Part shown: piece by piece, positions 1 to 7,268 of the stretch
Layout: each line of letters opens with the position of its first letter
How positions within the stretch are numbered: the first letter of the stretch is position 1
Source of the DNA: Acidobacteriota bacterium
Lineage (GTDB): Bacteria > Acidobacteriota > Terriglobia > UBA7540
Direction: 5' to 3'
Assembly (NCBI GenBank): GCA_021828245.1
Contig: JAKASC010000042.1
Span: 1-13,098, forward strand
Length of the DNA stretch: 13,098 bases
Position numbers and translations under genes: made by a program
Notes under the pieces: model-generated
What the model was told of the DNA's origin: nothing
Seen by the model: only the letters and a program-made list of their open reading frames with translations
Databases searched by the model: none

Positions 1-66
1 ACCCAGAAGCGTCTCCGCCGCCAGCGTGGCCGCAGTACGCAGAAAATCGCGCTTCGTCATGGGCAT
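1..66 (-). CDS. Tat-exported protein, N-terminal fragment only
   Basis: Only the first 22 codons are in the window; the gene runs off the left edge. The visible peptide begins MPMTKRDFLRTAATLAAETL, which resembles a twin-arginine (Tat) leader: a K-R-D-F-L-R motif followed by an alanine-rich hydrophobic stretch. The usual RR is KR here, which some Tat substrates tolerate. I chose the ATG at 66-64 over the ATG at 60-58 because GGGGGAG lies 5 nt upstream of it, on the minus strand. A promoter and a CRP-like palindrome lie just upstream. In Acidobacteria such leaders occur on sugar isomerases, oxidoreductases and glycosidases, but nothing visible decides which this is. It is in the same direction as the lacI-type gene, 228 bp downstream of it. 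Confidence 0.7.
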   Translation of the reverse strand, partial: MPMTKRDFLRTAATLAAETLLG

Positions 67-85
67 CGTCGCTCCCCCGCACGCC

Positions 86-114
86 CGTATATGTTTCTTT
101 CAGCACGATGTCAG
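86..114 (-). promoter_or_regulatory. Predicted sigma-70-like promoter of the left-edge Tat gene
   Basis: Read on the minus strand, CTGACA (114-109) and TATACG (91-86) are separated by 17 bp, matching 5/6 and 4/6 of the consensus. The predicted start is near 79, which leaves a 13-nt leader consisting almost entirely of the GGGGGAG ribosome-binding site before the ATG at 66. The -10 is only moderate, which fits a promoter that needs an activator. Confidence 0.5.
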
Positions 115-128
115 TGACGGCCGTCACA
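113..128. promoter_or_regulatory. CRP/FNR-family-like binding site
   Basis: Positions 114-127 form a perfect 14-bp palindrome, GTGACGGCCGTCAC. With one flanking base on each side it reads AGTGA-N6-TCACA, matching 9 of 10 defined positions of the classical CRP consensus TGTGA-N6-TCACA. Its centre (120.5) falls at -41.5 relative to the start predicted from the adjacent promoter, the standard class II activator position. The sequence and spacing are seen directly; that a CRP-family regulator binds it is inference. Confidence 0.5.
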
Positions 129-136
129 CTGCAGTG
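127..136. repeat. 10-bp perfect palindrome CACTGCAGTG
   Basis: This palindrome abuts the CRP-like site, sharing base 127, and contains a PstI site. It could be a second operator half-array or chance. The rest of the spacer up to 294 holds only a weak hairpin (AAGCC/GGCTT at 167-179) without a U-tract, and no convincing terminator for the upstream lacI-type gene. Confidence 0.25.
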
Positions 137-294
137 CGACGGCAAGCGAAATCCTACCGGCTCGAGAAGCCCACGGCTTTCGCCTCGCCGCGGAAGCGAA
201 GCTGCAACACGGGCCAGTGACGCGGGGGCAGGAGAAAGCGAGGTGAGGGGCAGGATGGGCAAGATCTTATTGCATTTAGCTGAGGAGCAGCGCC

Positions 295-1326
295 TTACTT
301 TATCTCTGCGGGGACATGGCCAGCACGGGCAGGAGCCGGCCCCGTAGATTCTCGAATGACGAGTTCAGCCGAAACCAAATATTCTTTCCCTGGAGCGTCG
401 GTGGAAGAGGACAATTCGTGCAAAGCATCGGCGGCCATGCTTCCCAGAAGCTCGCGGTGGATGTCCACCGTGGTCAGCGCCGGGGTAACGTACTCGGCAA
501 GGTGGGTTTTATCAAAGCCGGTCACTGAAACGTCTTGTGGCACGCGAACACCCGCTTGGGTCAACGCCTTAATGACGCCGACGGCGGTGAGGTCATTCAC
601 GGCCACCACGGCGGTTACAAGCGGCTTAAGCCGAAGGATCTTCGAACCAGCGGCCAAGCCTCCCTCAAATCGCAGATTACCTTCCAACATCGGCCCGGGA
701 TCAAGCTCGAGCGCTTTCATCGAGGCAATGTAAGCCTGCAGGCGGACCAAATTAGACTTGAGCCGAGGACGCCCTCCGACAAAGACCATGCGGCGGTGCC
801 CCAAGCCGTAGAGATGCTGTACGACCTGTTGGATGCCGGAAGAGTAATCAATGCGGATGTTGCTGGCGTAAGGTCGAACCGGCCCGAGGTCAAGAAAGGT
901 CACGGCAATACGACGCCCGGTAATCTCGCGGATAAGTTGAGGACTGAATTCGGAGGTCATGACGGCAACGCCGCGAACCTGGTGCTCAAGCATTCTTTCC
1001 GTGGCGCGTCGCATCAACCGCGGGTCGTAACTGGTGTCGCTCAAAATCACTTCGTAGCCGTGATGGCGCGCGCGGGCTTCAAAGCTTTTAATCACTTCGG
1101 GGAAAAACGGATTTTCAATGTCGGAAACAATCATGCCGAGCGTGCGACTGCGCGCCGAAGCCAAATTGCGCGCGTGGGCGTTCGGCAGATACCCCATCCG
1201 GCGAACGGTCGAAAGAACCAGGCGGCGAGTCTTGGGACTCACCTGGCCCGTGTTGTTCAGCACGTGGGAGACCGTGGCCGTGGATACCCCGGCTTGGCCC
1301 GCCACGTCCCGAATCGTTAGTCCCAT
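295..1326 (-). CDS. LacI/GalR-family transcriptional repressor
   Basis: A complete 343-residue protein of the usual family length. Residues about 4-23 form the LacI helix-turn-helix (TIRDVAGQAGVSTATVSHVLN). The hinge-helix region with the family pattern GYLPNAHARNLAS lies at about 45-57. The rest is a periplasmic-binding-protein-like effector domain, with typical landmarks such as the strand GMIVSDIENPFFPEV, the segment GHRRMVFVGG, and VTGFDKTHLAEYVTPALTTV near the C-terminus. Members bind operators with a central CG as dimers and respond to sugars, nucleosides or similar ligands; the ligand here cannot be told. The ATG start is supported by the conserved MGLTIRDVA beginning and a weak AGTAGG upstream. 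Its divergent neighbour is a TonB-dependent receptor, and the shared region holds a candidate operator, so it probably represses that gene and perhaps itself. Confidence 0.93.
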   Translation of the reverse strand: MGLTIRDVAGQAGVSTATVSHVLNNTGQVSPKTRRLVLSTVRRMGYLPNAHARNLASARSRTLGMIVSDIENPFFPEVIKSFEARARHHGYEVILSDTSYDPRLMRRATERMLEHQVRGVAVMTSEFSPQLIREITGRRIAVTFLDLGPVRPYASNIRIDYSSGIQQVVQHLYGLGHRRMVFVGGRPRLKSNLVRLQAYIASMKALELDPGPMLEGNLRFEGGLAAGSKILRLKPLVTAVVAVNDLTAVGVIKALTQAGVRVPQDVSVTGFDKTHLAEYVTPALTTVDIHRELLGSMAADALHELSSSTDAPGKEYLVSAELVIRESTGPAPARAGHVPAEIK

Positions 1327-1476
1327 AAGTTGCCTACTGTGCGAAGTGCCGCCATGTCAAACTCCCCCGCCCTGACCTCTCGGACGATGGGTGCGGCATG
1401 CTGGGTGGCCGCTATCTCAATCTTTTGTTCTACTGCCCCGCCTCATACAAAGACACTAGCCATTGTTAATTATCGT

Positions 1477-1505
1477 AGTATAAGAGCAAAAAAAAGACTT
1501 GACAA
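1477..1505 (-). promoter_or_regulatory. Predicted leftward promoter of the lacI-type gene
   Basis: On the minus strand, TTGTCA (1505-1500) and TATACT (1482-1477) are separated by exactly 17 bp, each matching 5/6 of the sigma-70 consensus. The predicted start is near 1470, giving a leader of about 144 nt in which I see no further motif. Its -35 overlaps the -35 of the rightward receptor promoter. Confidence 0.55.
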
Positions 1506-1527
1506 GCATCGAGGCGCGTGCTATTAA
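1499..1527 (+). promoter_or_regulatory. Predicted rightward promoter of the receptor gene
   Basis: TTGACA (1499-1504, perfect) and TATTAA (1522-1527) are separated by 17 bp. The predicted start is near 1534. It is among the most consensus-like promoters in the window, so the receptor gene should be strongly expressed unless repressed. Confidence 0.65.
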
Positions 1528-1541
1528 GTTAACCGCTTAAG
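1528..1541. promoter_or_regulatory. Candidate LacI-family operator over the transcription start
   Basis: GTTAACCGCTTAAG is an imperfect palindrome (5 of 7 paired positions) whose centre is the C|G step at 1534/1535, as is usual for LacI/GalR operators. It begins at the base after the -10 hexamer and is centred on the predicted +1, where binding would block initiation. It is also part of a 7-bp direct repeat, TTAAGTT at 1524-1530 and 1537-1543. Regulation by the adjacent repressor is inferred from position and sequence type. Confidence 0.5.
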
Positions 1542-1796
1542 TTGGTTATTGGCTTTTCCGTCGGATCTTGGGCCAAGGGTAAGGGTAGAGATTCAAATCA
1601 ACATCAACGAAGACCGCTCAGCCGCGTCCTGAGCGGTGAGGTTCATCGTGGTTCGTTCCGACCACTTACCAGAAGAGGAAGCTGGCTCGATGGGTTGCCG
1701 CCAAGGGAGAGAGGGGCGTCAATCCCGGTTATCACGCTTCGGACATCGCGCGCTTCCGGCGCGCGGCTGCGGACAACATTGAAGGAGGAACAAGCG
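1534..1796 (+). promoter_or_regulatory. Structured 5' leader of the receptor mRNA
   Basis: The predicted leader is about 263 nt, unusually long. It holds two perfect stem-loops: a 9-bp stem at 1613-1621/1629-1637 with a 7-nt loop, and an all-GC 7-bp stem at 1747-1753/1759-1765 with loop TTCCG. The second ends 16 nt before the ribosome-binding site GAAGGAGGAA (1781-1790). Neither is followed by a U-tract, so they are not ordinary intrinsic terminators. The reading frame is open back to 1542 but has no ribosome-binding site or signal-peptide character there, so I treat it as untranslated. I do not recognise a known riboswitch class. Confidence 0.4.
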
Positions 1797-4700
1797 ATGG
1801 CGGCAAAAGGTTTTGGTTTGCGGCTTTGGTCGGTGATGGCGGCGGCTCTCATGGTCATGGGAGTTGCTTCCTCGAATCTTCGCGCCCAAATTGACACCGG
1901 CACGATTTTGGGCACGATTAAGGACCAAACGGGCGCCGTGATTCCTCACGCCAAGGTGACCCTCACCAACGAGGGCACGAACTTTTCTATCGTCACAACC
2001 TCCAATGGGAGCGGCAGCTATATCTTTACGCCGGTCCAAATCGGCACCTATACGGTGAGCGCGGAAGCACCGGGATTTGCCAAAGCTCTGCGGACGCACC
2101 TGAAGCTCAACATTGACGAGCAGTTGGTCGCCAATCTGACACTTCGACCAGGCGTCGTCACGCAAACCGTGCAAGTGACCGCCGCCCCACCCCCGCTCCA
2201 AACCCAGAACGCCTCGGTCGGGCAGGTAGTCAACAGCCGCAGCGTGAGCGATCTTCCGCTGAACGGTCGAAACTTCACTTTCCTTGCGCAAATTGTCGCC
2301 GGCGCCAACACGCCGCAGGCGGATACACGAGGCAATGCGGCCAATGGCGCCTTTTCCGCCAACGGCTTGCGCCCCTCTCAAAACAACTACCTGCTCGACG
2401 GAATTGACAACAATTCGGACAATGTGGATTTTCTGAACGGCACGAATTTTGTCGTGCTTCCTCCTCCGGACGCAATTTCGGAGTTCAAGGTGCAGACAAC
2501 GGACTTTAGCGCGCAATATGGTCGCGCGGGCGGCGCCATCCTGAACGCCACCATCAAATCCGGAACCAATCAGCTTCACGGCGATCTGTGGGAGTTCTTT
2601 CGGAACGACAAACTGGATGCGGCCGACTTCTTCGAGGATGCGGGCGGCATCAAGAAGGGCGAGTACCGCCAAAACCAGTTCGGCTTCACGATTGGCGGGC
2701 CGGTCGTGATTCCGCATGTCTATAACGGGAAAAACAAACTGTTTTTCTTCGGCGACTACGAGGGCCTGCGACGCCGACAAGGCAGCGTGTTCACAAACAC
2801 GGTGCCCACGGTTGCCGAACGGAACAGCGGCTTCACCAATCTAGCCGATGCCATTCTCGGCTCGACCAACTCGGCCTGCCTTGCCAACGGGACGTGCACC
2901 GAAACGGACAATCTTGGGCGCGTCTTCCCTGACGGGACAGCCTTCGACCCGGCAACGACCCGCCTGGTAACCGCCGGCCAAGTGGATCCCGTGACGGGTT
3001 TGACCGCCACCAATACCGGCTACGTCGCAGACCCCTTTTACACGGGCGGCAGCTTGATGGGGGTGACCAACTTTACCGGTGACTGCACGAGCGAGACGAG
3101 TTGCACGCTGAACCAATTACCTGCCGGCCGTCTTGACCCGAACGCGATTAAGCTGCTCGACCTGTATCCGATCCCCCAACTTCCCGGCACGGTAAACAAC
3201 CAGACCTCTAACCCGGTCCTTTCGGAGAACCGCAATGCCTTTGACACGCGGATGGACTGGGATAAAAGCGAAAAGGATCAGATGTTTGGCACGTTCAGCT
3301 ACGTCAACGATCCGCAGTTCATTCCGGGACCGTTTGGGGGCGTCGCGGACGGCGGCGCCTTCCAACAGGGCGACCAGAAGGCGCTCTCCATTTTGGGCGC
3401 ACTCAGTTACACGCATATCTTCTCTCCAACGCTCGTCAATGAGGCACGGCTGGGAGAAGACCGTCTCCACGCTACTCGCTATGGGCCGGTCGCGACCCAA
3501 ATGGGCATCCCGGCTCAATTTGGCATTCAGGGTATTGCCCAGGTTTCGGAGAACGGCGGTCTGCCGGCAATTTCCATCGGCGGTCTGAACACGCTCGGTT
3601 CGAACGCCTTCTTGCCTTCGGATGAAATTACTCAGACGACACAGGTGACCGACAACCTGACCAAGGTCTATGGCAAGCACACCTTCAAGATGGGAATAGA
3701 GTTTCAGCACATAAAGTTTTCCACCCTCCAGCCTGCGTGGTCCCACGGCCAGCTTGACTTTGGCGGCGCCTTCGCCGGCGTGGGGATGGCTCAGCTTCTG
3801 TTGAAGCCGACGGCAGCCACTGTACCCACGGGGATCAATGACGTGGGCGGGGCTGATTCGGTGTTTGTCTCCAATTTCTCACCCACCGACGACGGGCACA
3901 ACTACTGGGCTGCGTATTTTCAGGATGACTGGAAAGTCACGCCAAAATTGACCTTGAACCTTGGCCTGCGGTGGGATCACTTTGGCCAAATTGTGGAAAA
4001 CCATGGACGGCAAGCGAATTTCGTTCCCGGAGCGCCCTTCAACGGCGCGGAGTACTTGATCCCCAATAATGGGAAAAACCAGAGAATCCCCCTCAGCCCA
4101 AGTTTCCCCGCGAATCTGGCAAAGGATGGGATTGCGCTCAAGTACATCAACAACTTTGCCCTAGCGACGTCGCAAAACGACAACTTTGGTCCCCGGCTAG
4201 GTGCTGCGTATCGCGTCAACAGGAAGCTGGTTGTCCGGAGTGGCTTCGGTATTTTCTACAATGGGTTTGAAAACGCCGGCTACGGGCCCAACATTGGTGA
4301 AAACTATCCTTTCCAATTCACCTTGAGCTATTTCAACCCTAATGGCGGAACTCCGATTAGCCTTACCAATCCGAACGGCTCCACGTGTACCCCGGCGGCG
4401 ACCATCGAGGTCACATTCTCCTGTATTCCTCTCGATACCGCCTTGGTCAATGCCGAGGGACTGGGCCTCGAGGGACTTCAGTACAACTTCAAGACACCCT
4501 ACACGATGGGTGAGAATGTTATGCTCGAGTACGAGTTGACTCCCAGCATGACGCTGACGGTCGGCTGGGTCGGAGACCAAACCCGGCACCTCGACGCGGG
4601 TCCCGGGGCCAATCTGCCGTCCATTATCGAACTTAATCCATTGCAGCCGATCTCGGGCCCGAATGGCATTGACCCATTCCCGGATTTCGGACAGGGCGGA

Positions 4701-5546
4701 AGCTACCAGACCAGTCAAGGGAACAGCTACTACAACAGCTTGCAGACCACGTTGGAAAAACATTACACCAACGGCTTCAACTTCCTCGCCAACTATACCT
4801 GGCAACACTGCCGCGGCGACGCCGGAGATTTGCTGAATGGAGGCATCGGAGAGGGCTACCGCGCTCCATATCTGCCAGGGTTCGGAATACAGGGCGATTA
4901 CCAAAACTGCGATTACAACATCTTCGATGTATTCCACTTCAGCGGCGGCTACCAGCTTCCCTTTGGAAGCGGCAAGCACTTCCTTGCGCACGCGAAGGGA
5001 GTGGAAAACCAACTCGTCAGCGGATGGCAAATGGTCTGGCTGGCAACCCTTGAGGGAGGCCAACCGCTGACCATCGGCTGCCCCTATGGCACCAACGGGT
5101 CGTTTGGCTGCACGGCCCTGATGATCCCTGGAAAGAACTTGTACGGGTCAGGAGCGCCTGACCACTTTTTGAACGCCGCGGCCTTTACGCAGCCGTGCCC
5201 GGCCCCCGGCTTTTCGCAGCCGTCGTCGTGCGCAAAGGTTGGAACCGGCATCGGGCTGCTGGGCGGGGCGGACACACAGGTGAACGGCCCTGGCATCGGC
5301 AGGCTCGACTTTTCGTTGTTCAAAGACTTCCGTCTCTCGGAAAGATACCGTCTCCAATTCCGAAGCGAGTTCTTTAACATCCTGAACCACCCGACCTTTA
5401 ACGCTCCGGGGTTTGGCGGAAACGGCGTGGTGGCCGTGCCCGGTTCCACAGACTTCCTTAGCCCTAATTTCGGCAAGATTGGGTCAACGCGTTTTCCGTT
5501 CCAAGACCCCAGGCAGATTCAATTTGCCCTGAAGCTTTTCTTCTAG
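1797..5546 (+). CDS. Oar-like TonB-dependent outer-membrane receptor
   Basis: A 1,249-residue protein. The start at 1797 is fixed by a strong ribosome-binding site (GGAGG, 8 nt upstream) and by the signal peptide that follows: hydrophobic core at about 8-24, probable cleavage after LRA at residue 30. Residues about 32-115 are a carboxypeptidase-regulatory-like beta-sandwich (GTILGTIKDQTGAVIPHAKV and GTYTVSAEAPGF). A plug domain follows with the typical acidobacterial landmarks LPLNGRNF, YLLDGIDNN, AQYGRAGGAILNATIKSGTN and LWEFFRNDKLDA. The remainder is a beta-barrel ending in ALKLFF with a C-terminal aromatic residue, as expected for insertion by the Bam machinery. Such receptors import large ligands, often glycan or peptide fragments, using TonB-ExbBD energy. 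No SusD-like partner is adjacent. All 12 cysteines lie in closely spaced pairs after the plug. The ligand is unknown. Confidence 0.93.
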   Translation: MAAKGFGLRLWSVMAAALMVMGVASSNLRAQIDTGTILGTIKDQTGAVIPHAKVTLTNEGTNFSIVTTSNGSGSYIFTPVQIGTYTVSAEAPGFAKALRTHLKLNIDEQLVANLTLRPGVVTQTVQVTAAPPPLQTQNASVGQVVNSRSVSDLPLNGRNFTFLAQIVAGANTPQADTRGNAANGAFSANGLRPSQNNYLLDGIDNNSDNVDFLNGTNFVVLPPPDAISEFKVQTTDFSAQYGRAGGAILNATIKSGTNQLHGDLWEFFRNDKLDAADFFEDAGGIKKGEYRQNQFGFTIGGPVVIPHVYNGKNKLFFFGDYEGLRRRQGSVFTNTVPTVAERNSGFTNLADAILGSTNSACLANGTCTETDNLGRVFPDGTAFDPATTRLVTAGQVDPVTGLTATNTGYVADPFYTGGSLMGVTNFTGDCTSETSCTLNQLPAGRLDPNAIKLLDLYPIPQLPGTVNNQTSNPVLSENRNAFDTRMDWDKSEKDQMFGTFSYVNDPQFIPGPFGGVADGGAFQQGDQKALSILGALSYTHIFSPTLVNEARLGEDRLHATRYGPVATQMGIPAQFGIQGIAQVSENGGLPAISIGGLNTLGSNAFLPSDEITQTTQVTDNLTKVYGKHTFKMGIEFQHIKFSTLQPAWSHGQLDFGGAFAGVGMAQLLLKPTAATVPTGINDVGGADSVFVSNFSPTDDGHNYWAAYFQDDWKVTPKLTLNLGLRWDHFGQIVENHGRQANFVPGAPFNGAEYLIPNNGKNQRIPLSPSFPANLAKDGIALKYINNFALATSQNDNFGPRLGAAYRVNRKLVVRSGFGIFYNGFENAGYGPNIGENYPFQFTLSYFNPNGGTPISLTNPNGSTCTPAATIEVTFSCIPLDTALVNAEGLGLEGLQYNFKTPYTMGENVMLEYELTPSMTLTVGWVGDQTRHLDAGPGANLPSIIELNPLQPISGPNGIDPFPDFGQGGSYQTSQGNSYYNSLQTTLEKHYTNGFNFLANYTWQHCRGDAGDLLNGGIGEGYRAPYLPGFGIQGDYQNCDYNIFDVFHFSGGYQLPFGSGKHFLAHAKGVENQLVSGWQMVWLATLEGGQPLTIGCPYGTNGSFGCTALMIPGKNLYGSGAPDHFLNAAAFTQPCPAPGFSQPSSCAKVGTGIGLLGGADTQVNGPGIGRLDFSLFKDFRLSERYRLQFRSEFFNILNHPTFNAPGFGGNGVVAVPGSTDFLSPNFGKIGSTRFPFQDPRQIQFALKLFF

Positions 5547-5777
5547 GGGGCCGGTCGAGGGACGTGGAATGCAAAAATTTAAGGGCGACGGCTAAGGCGG
5601 AAGCGGAAGGCCATCGCCCGGTCCACCCGCAGGGGCGGGCGTTCCGCGAAGGGACGACCGCGGCAGGGTCTCGCAAGGCGTAGGCCAACCGAAGTTAGAG
5701 GCCCGCGCTGAGCGCAGGAAGTCATTTGAGGCCGCTCATATTCTTGCCTGCGGCCGGCGCGGTGCTAGAATGATGGG
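5547..5777 (+). other. Intergenic spacer with three GC-rich stem-loops
   Basis: No gene is apparent. Three successive stems are visible: 5583-5592/5610-5619 (6 + 3 bp with one mismatch), 5626-5630/5635-5639 (CCCGC-AGGG-GCGGG) and 5644-5648/5659-5663 (CCGCG/CGCGG). None has a following T-run. They may form a Rho-dependent or processing-type 3' end for the receptor mRNA, or be a degenerate repeat element. The distal part holds the promoter of the next gene. Confidence 0.35.
5744..5771 (+). promoter_or_regulatory. Extended -10 promoter of the TPR gene
   Basis: TTGCCT (5744-5749) is followed after 16 bp by TAGAAT (5766-5771), which is preceded by TGC, making an extended -10 (TGCTAGAAT). The predicted start is about 5778, which falls on or a few bases before the candidate start codons GTG 5778, ATG 5781 and ATG 5787. 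The mRNA would therefore be leaderless or nearly so. Confidence 0.5.
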
Positions 5778-5780
5778 GTG

Positions 5781-7208
5781 ATGTCCATGAGCTTCCCGGC
5801 GGCTGCCGCTCTGTTTTTGAGCGCGGCGCTTGTGGCGCCGATGCCCGGGGGCGCAGACGGCACGCGCGCCGCAGGGTCTCCGCAAAGCCAATTTCAAGCC
5901 GCACTTTCCCATTACCAAGCCGGACAATATTCCATCGCAGCCGAGGAGCTGGAGGATTTGGCTCGGCGTTTGCCACCCAGTTTCCAGGTCGAAGAGCTGC
6001 TGGGGTTTGTTTATTCCGCGGAAGGGAAAGCTCTTCAAGCCACTCACGCCTTCGCGGCGGCAGCTCGGATAAGACCTCAATCCGCCGCGGCGTGGGCGAA
6101 TCTCGCGGTGAGCCATGCGCGCCTGGGGAGAAATGACCTGGCCGCAGCGGAGTTCGAGCGAGCTTTGCGGGCGCAGCCCAACGATTACGAGGCAAACCAC
6201 GACTTTGGAGAGTTTTACGCCCGCCAGGGGAAGATTGCTCAGGCTATTCCATATCTGGAAAAGGCGCAAACGCTTCGCCCTTCCGCTTACGGCAACGGTT
6301 ATGACCTGGGTTTAGCCTATGAGAAAACAGGGCAGCTCCAAGCGGCACGGCAGGTAATTGAGCGTCTGCTTAAAACGCGGCCGACGGCGGATTTATACAA
6401 CCTTCTGGCGGACGTGGATGAGAAGCTCGGAAACTTTGTGGCCGCGGCGAATGAATACCAACAGGCCGCCCACATGGACCCGACCGAACAGAATATTTTT
6501 GATTGGGGAAGTGAATTTCTGCTCCATCACACCTGGAACGCGGCCATCGAGGTTTTCTCAAAGGGTCTGGAACGTTATCCAAACTCGGCGCCGTTATCCG
6601 TGGGGCTGGGGTTGGCGCTTTACTGGCGGGGGAAATATGAGGCAGCCGTCAAGGCGCTGATGCGCGCCACGGACCTTGCTCCCTCGGACCCGCACCCTTA
6701 TTACTTCCTCAGTCAAGCCTATCAGCGGGCGCCCGACCAAGCCAGCGCCGTTATCGCAAGGTTTCGACGATTTGAAGAACTTCATCCCCTGGACGCTCGC
6801 GCTGCTTATTATTACGGCATGAGCCTTTGGAAGGGCAAGGAAATGGAAACCTCGGGGCCGGACCTGGATCGAGTGGAGGCTTTACTGAAGAAGGCAGAGC
6901 GGCTCGATCCGTCCTTTACAGGAGCGCACATGGAGCTTGGCGACCTGTATTCTCAGGAAGGCCAATATGCCAAGGCGGTACCCGAATATCAGGCGGCGCT
7001 TCGGCTCAATCCCCGCCTCATGGACGCCTACTATCGCCTTGGGCAGGCTTACGTGCATCTTGGGAAAAAACAGCTTGCCGAACAAGAGTTCAAGATTCAC
7101 CAGCAGCTCTACACGCGCCACCTGGCGGAAATGGATCAGGAGCGGCAGCAGATTCGCCAATTTGTTTATTCAACCCGGAAGGGAGAGGCTGACCCGCCGG
7201 CCCATTGA
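5781..7208 (+). CDS. Secreted tetratricopeptide-repeat protein
   Basis: About 475 residues. An N-terminal signal peptide (hydrophobic alanine/leucine core, about residues 5-20, then a Gly/Ala-rich cleavage region) indicates export. It has no lipobox cysteine. From about residue 37 to 446 the protein is almost entirely TPR helices, about 11 units with typical W/L/G/Y-A-F-A-P spacing, for example AWANLAVSHARLGRNDLAAA and AHMELGDLYSQEGQYAKAVP. TPR arrays bind other proteins and carry no catalysis, so it is probably a periplasmic scaffold for the proteins encoded after it. GTG 5778, ATG 5781 and ATG 5787 are all possible starts. No good Shine-Dalgarno serves the first two, while GGGG at 5775-5778 would suit 5787. 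The next gene starts 60 bp downstream on the same strand, so they are probably cotranscribed. Confidence 0.85.
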   Translation: MSMSFPAAAALFLSAALVAPMPGGADGTRAAGSPQSQFQAALSHYQAGQYSIAAEELEDLARRLPPSFQVEELLGFVYSAEGKALQATHAFAAAARIRPQSAAAWANLAVSHARLGRNDLAAAEFERALRAQPNDYEANHDFGEFYARQGKIAQAIPYLEKAQTLRPSAYGNGYDLGLAYEKTGQLQAARQVIERLLKTRPTADLYNLLADVDEKLGNFVAAANEYQQAAHMDPTEQNIFDWGSEFLLHHTWNAAIEVFSKGLERYPNSAPLSVGLGLALYWRGKYEAAVKALMRATDLAPSDPHPYYFLSQAYQRAPDQASAVIARFRRFEELHPLDARAAYYYGMSLWKGKEMETSGPDLDRVEALLKKAERLDPSFTGAHMELGDLYSQEGQYAKAVPEYQAALRLNPRLMDAYYRLGQAYVHLGKKQLAEQEFKIHQQLYTRHLAEMDQERQQIRQFVYSTRKGEADPPAH

Positions 7209-7268
7209 ACAAAGGCTGTTGACGGGGACGGCACGCTGCCACTTCCAACCGATTGCGCGAGGTAGGAA

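Noticed and set aside
167..179. Terminator hairpin downstream of the lacI-type gene
   Set aside because: The stem is only 5 bp with a 3-nt loop, more than 110 bp from the stop codon, and lacks a U-tract.
535..1320. Plus-strand open frame of 261 codons
   Set aside because: It lies antisense to the well-supported LacI-family gene; its translation is rich in Arg/His/Gly and has no domain character.
1542..1796. N-terminal extension of the receptor frame back to 1542
   Set aside because: It has no ribosome-binding site, begins within 10 bp of the predicted transcription start, and would put 85 charged residues before an obvious signal peptide that has its own strong ribosome-binding site.
1719..2780. 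Minus-strand open frame of 353 codons
   Set aside because: It is antisense to the receptor gene's start and signal peptide; a by-product of GC-rich codon usage.
4197..5063. Minus-strand open frame of 288 codons
   Set aside because: It is antisense to the receptor barrel with no recognisable motif or start signals.
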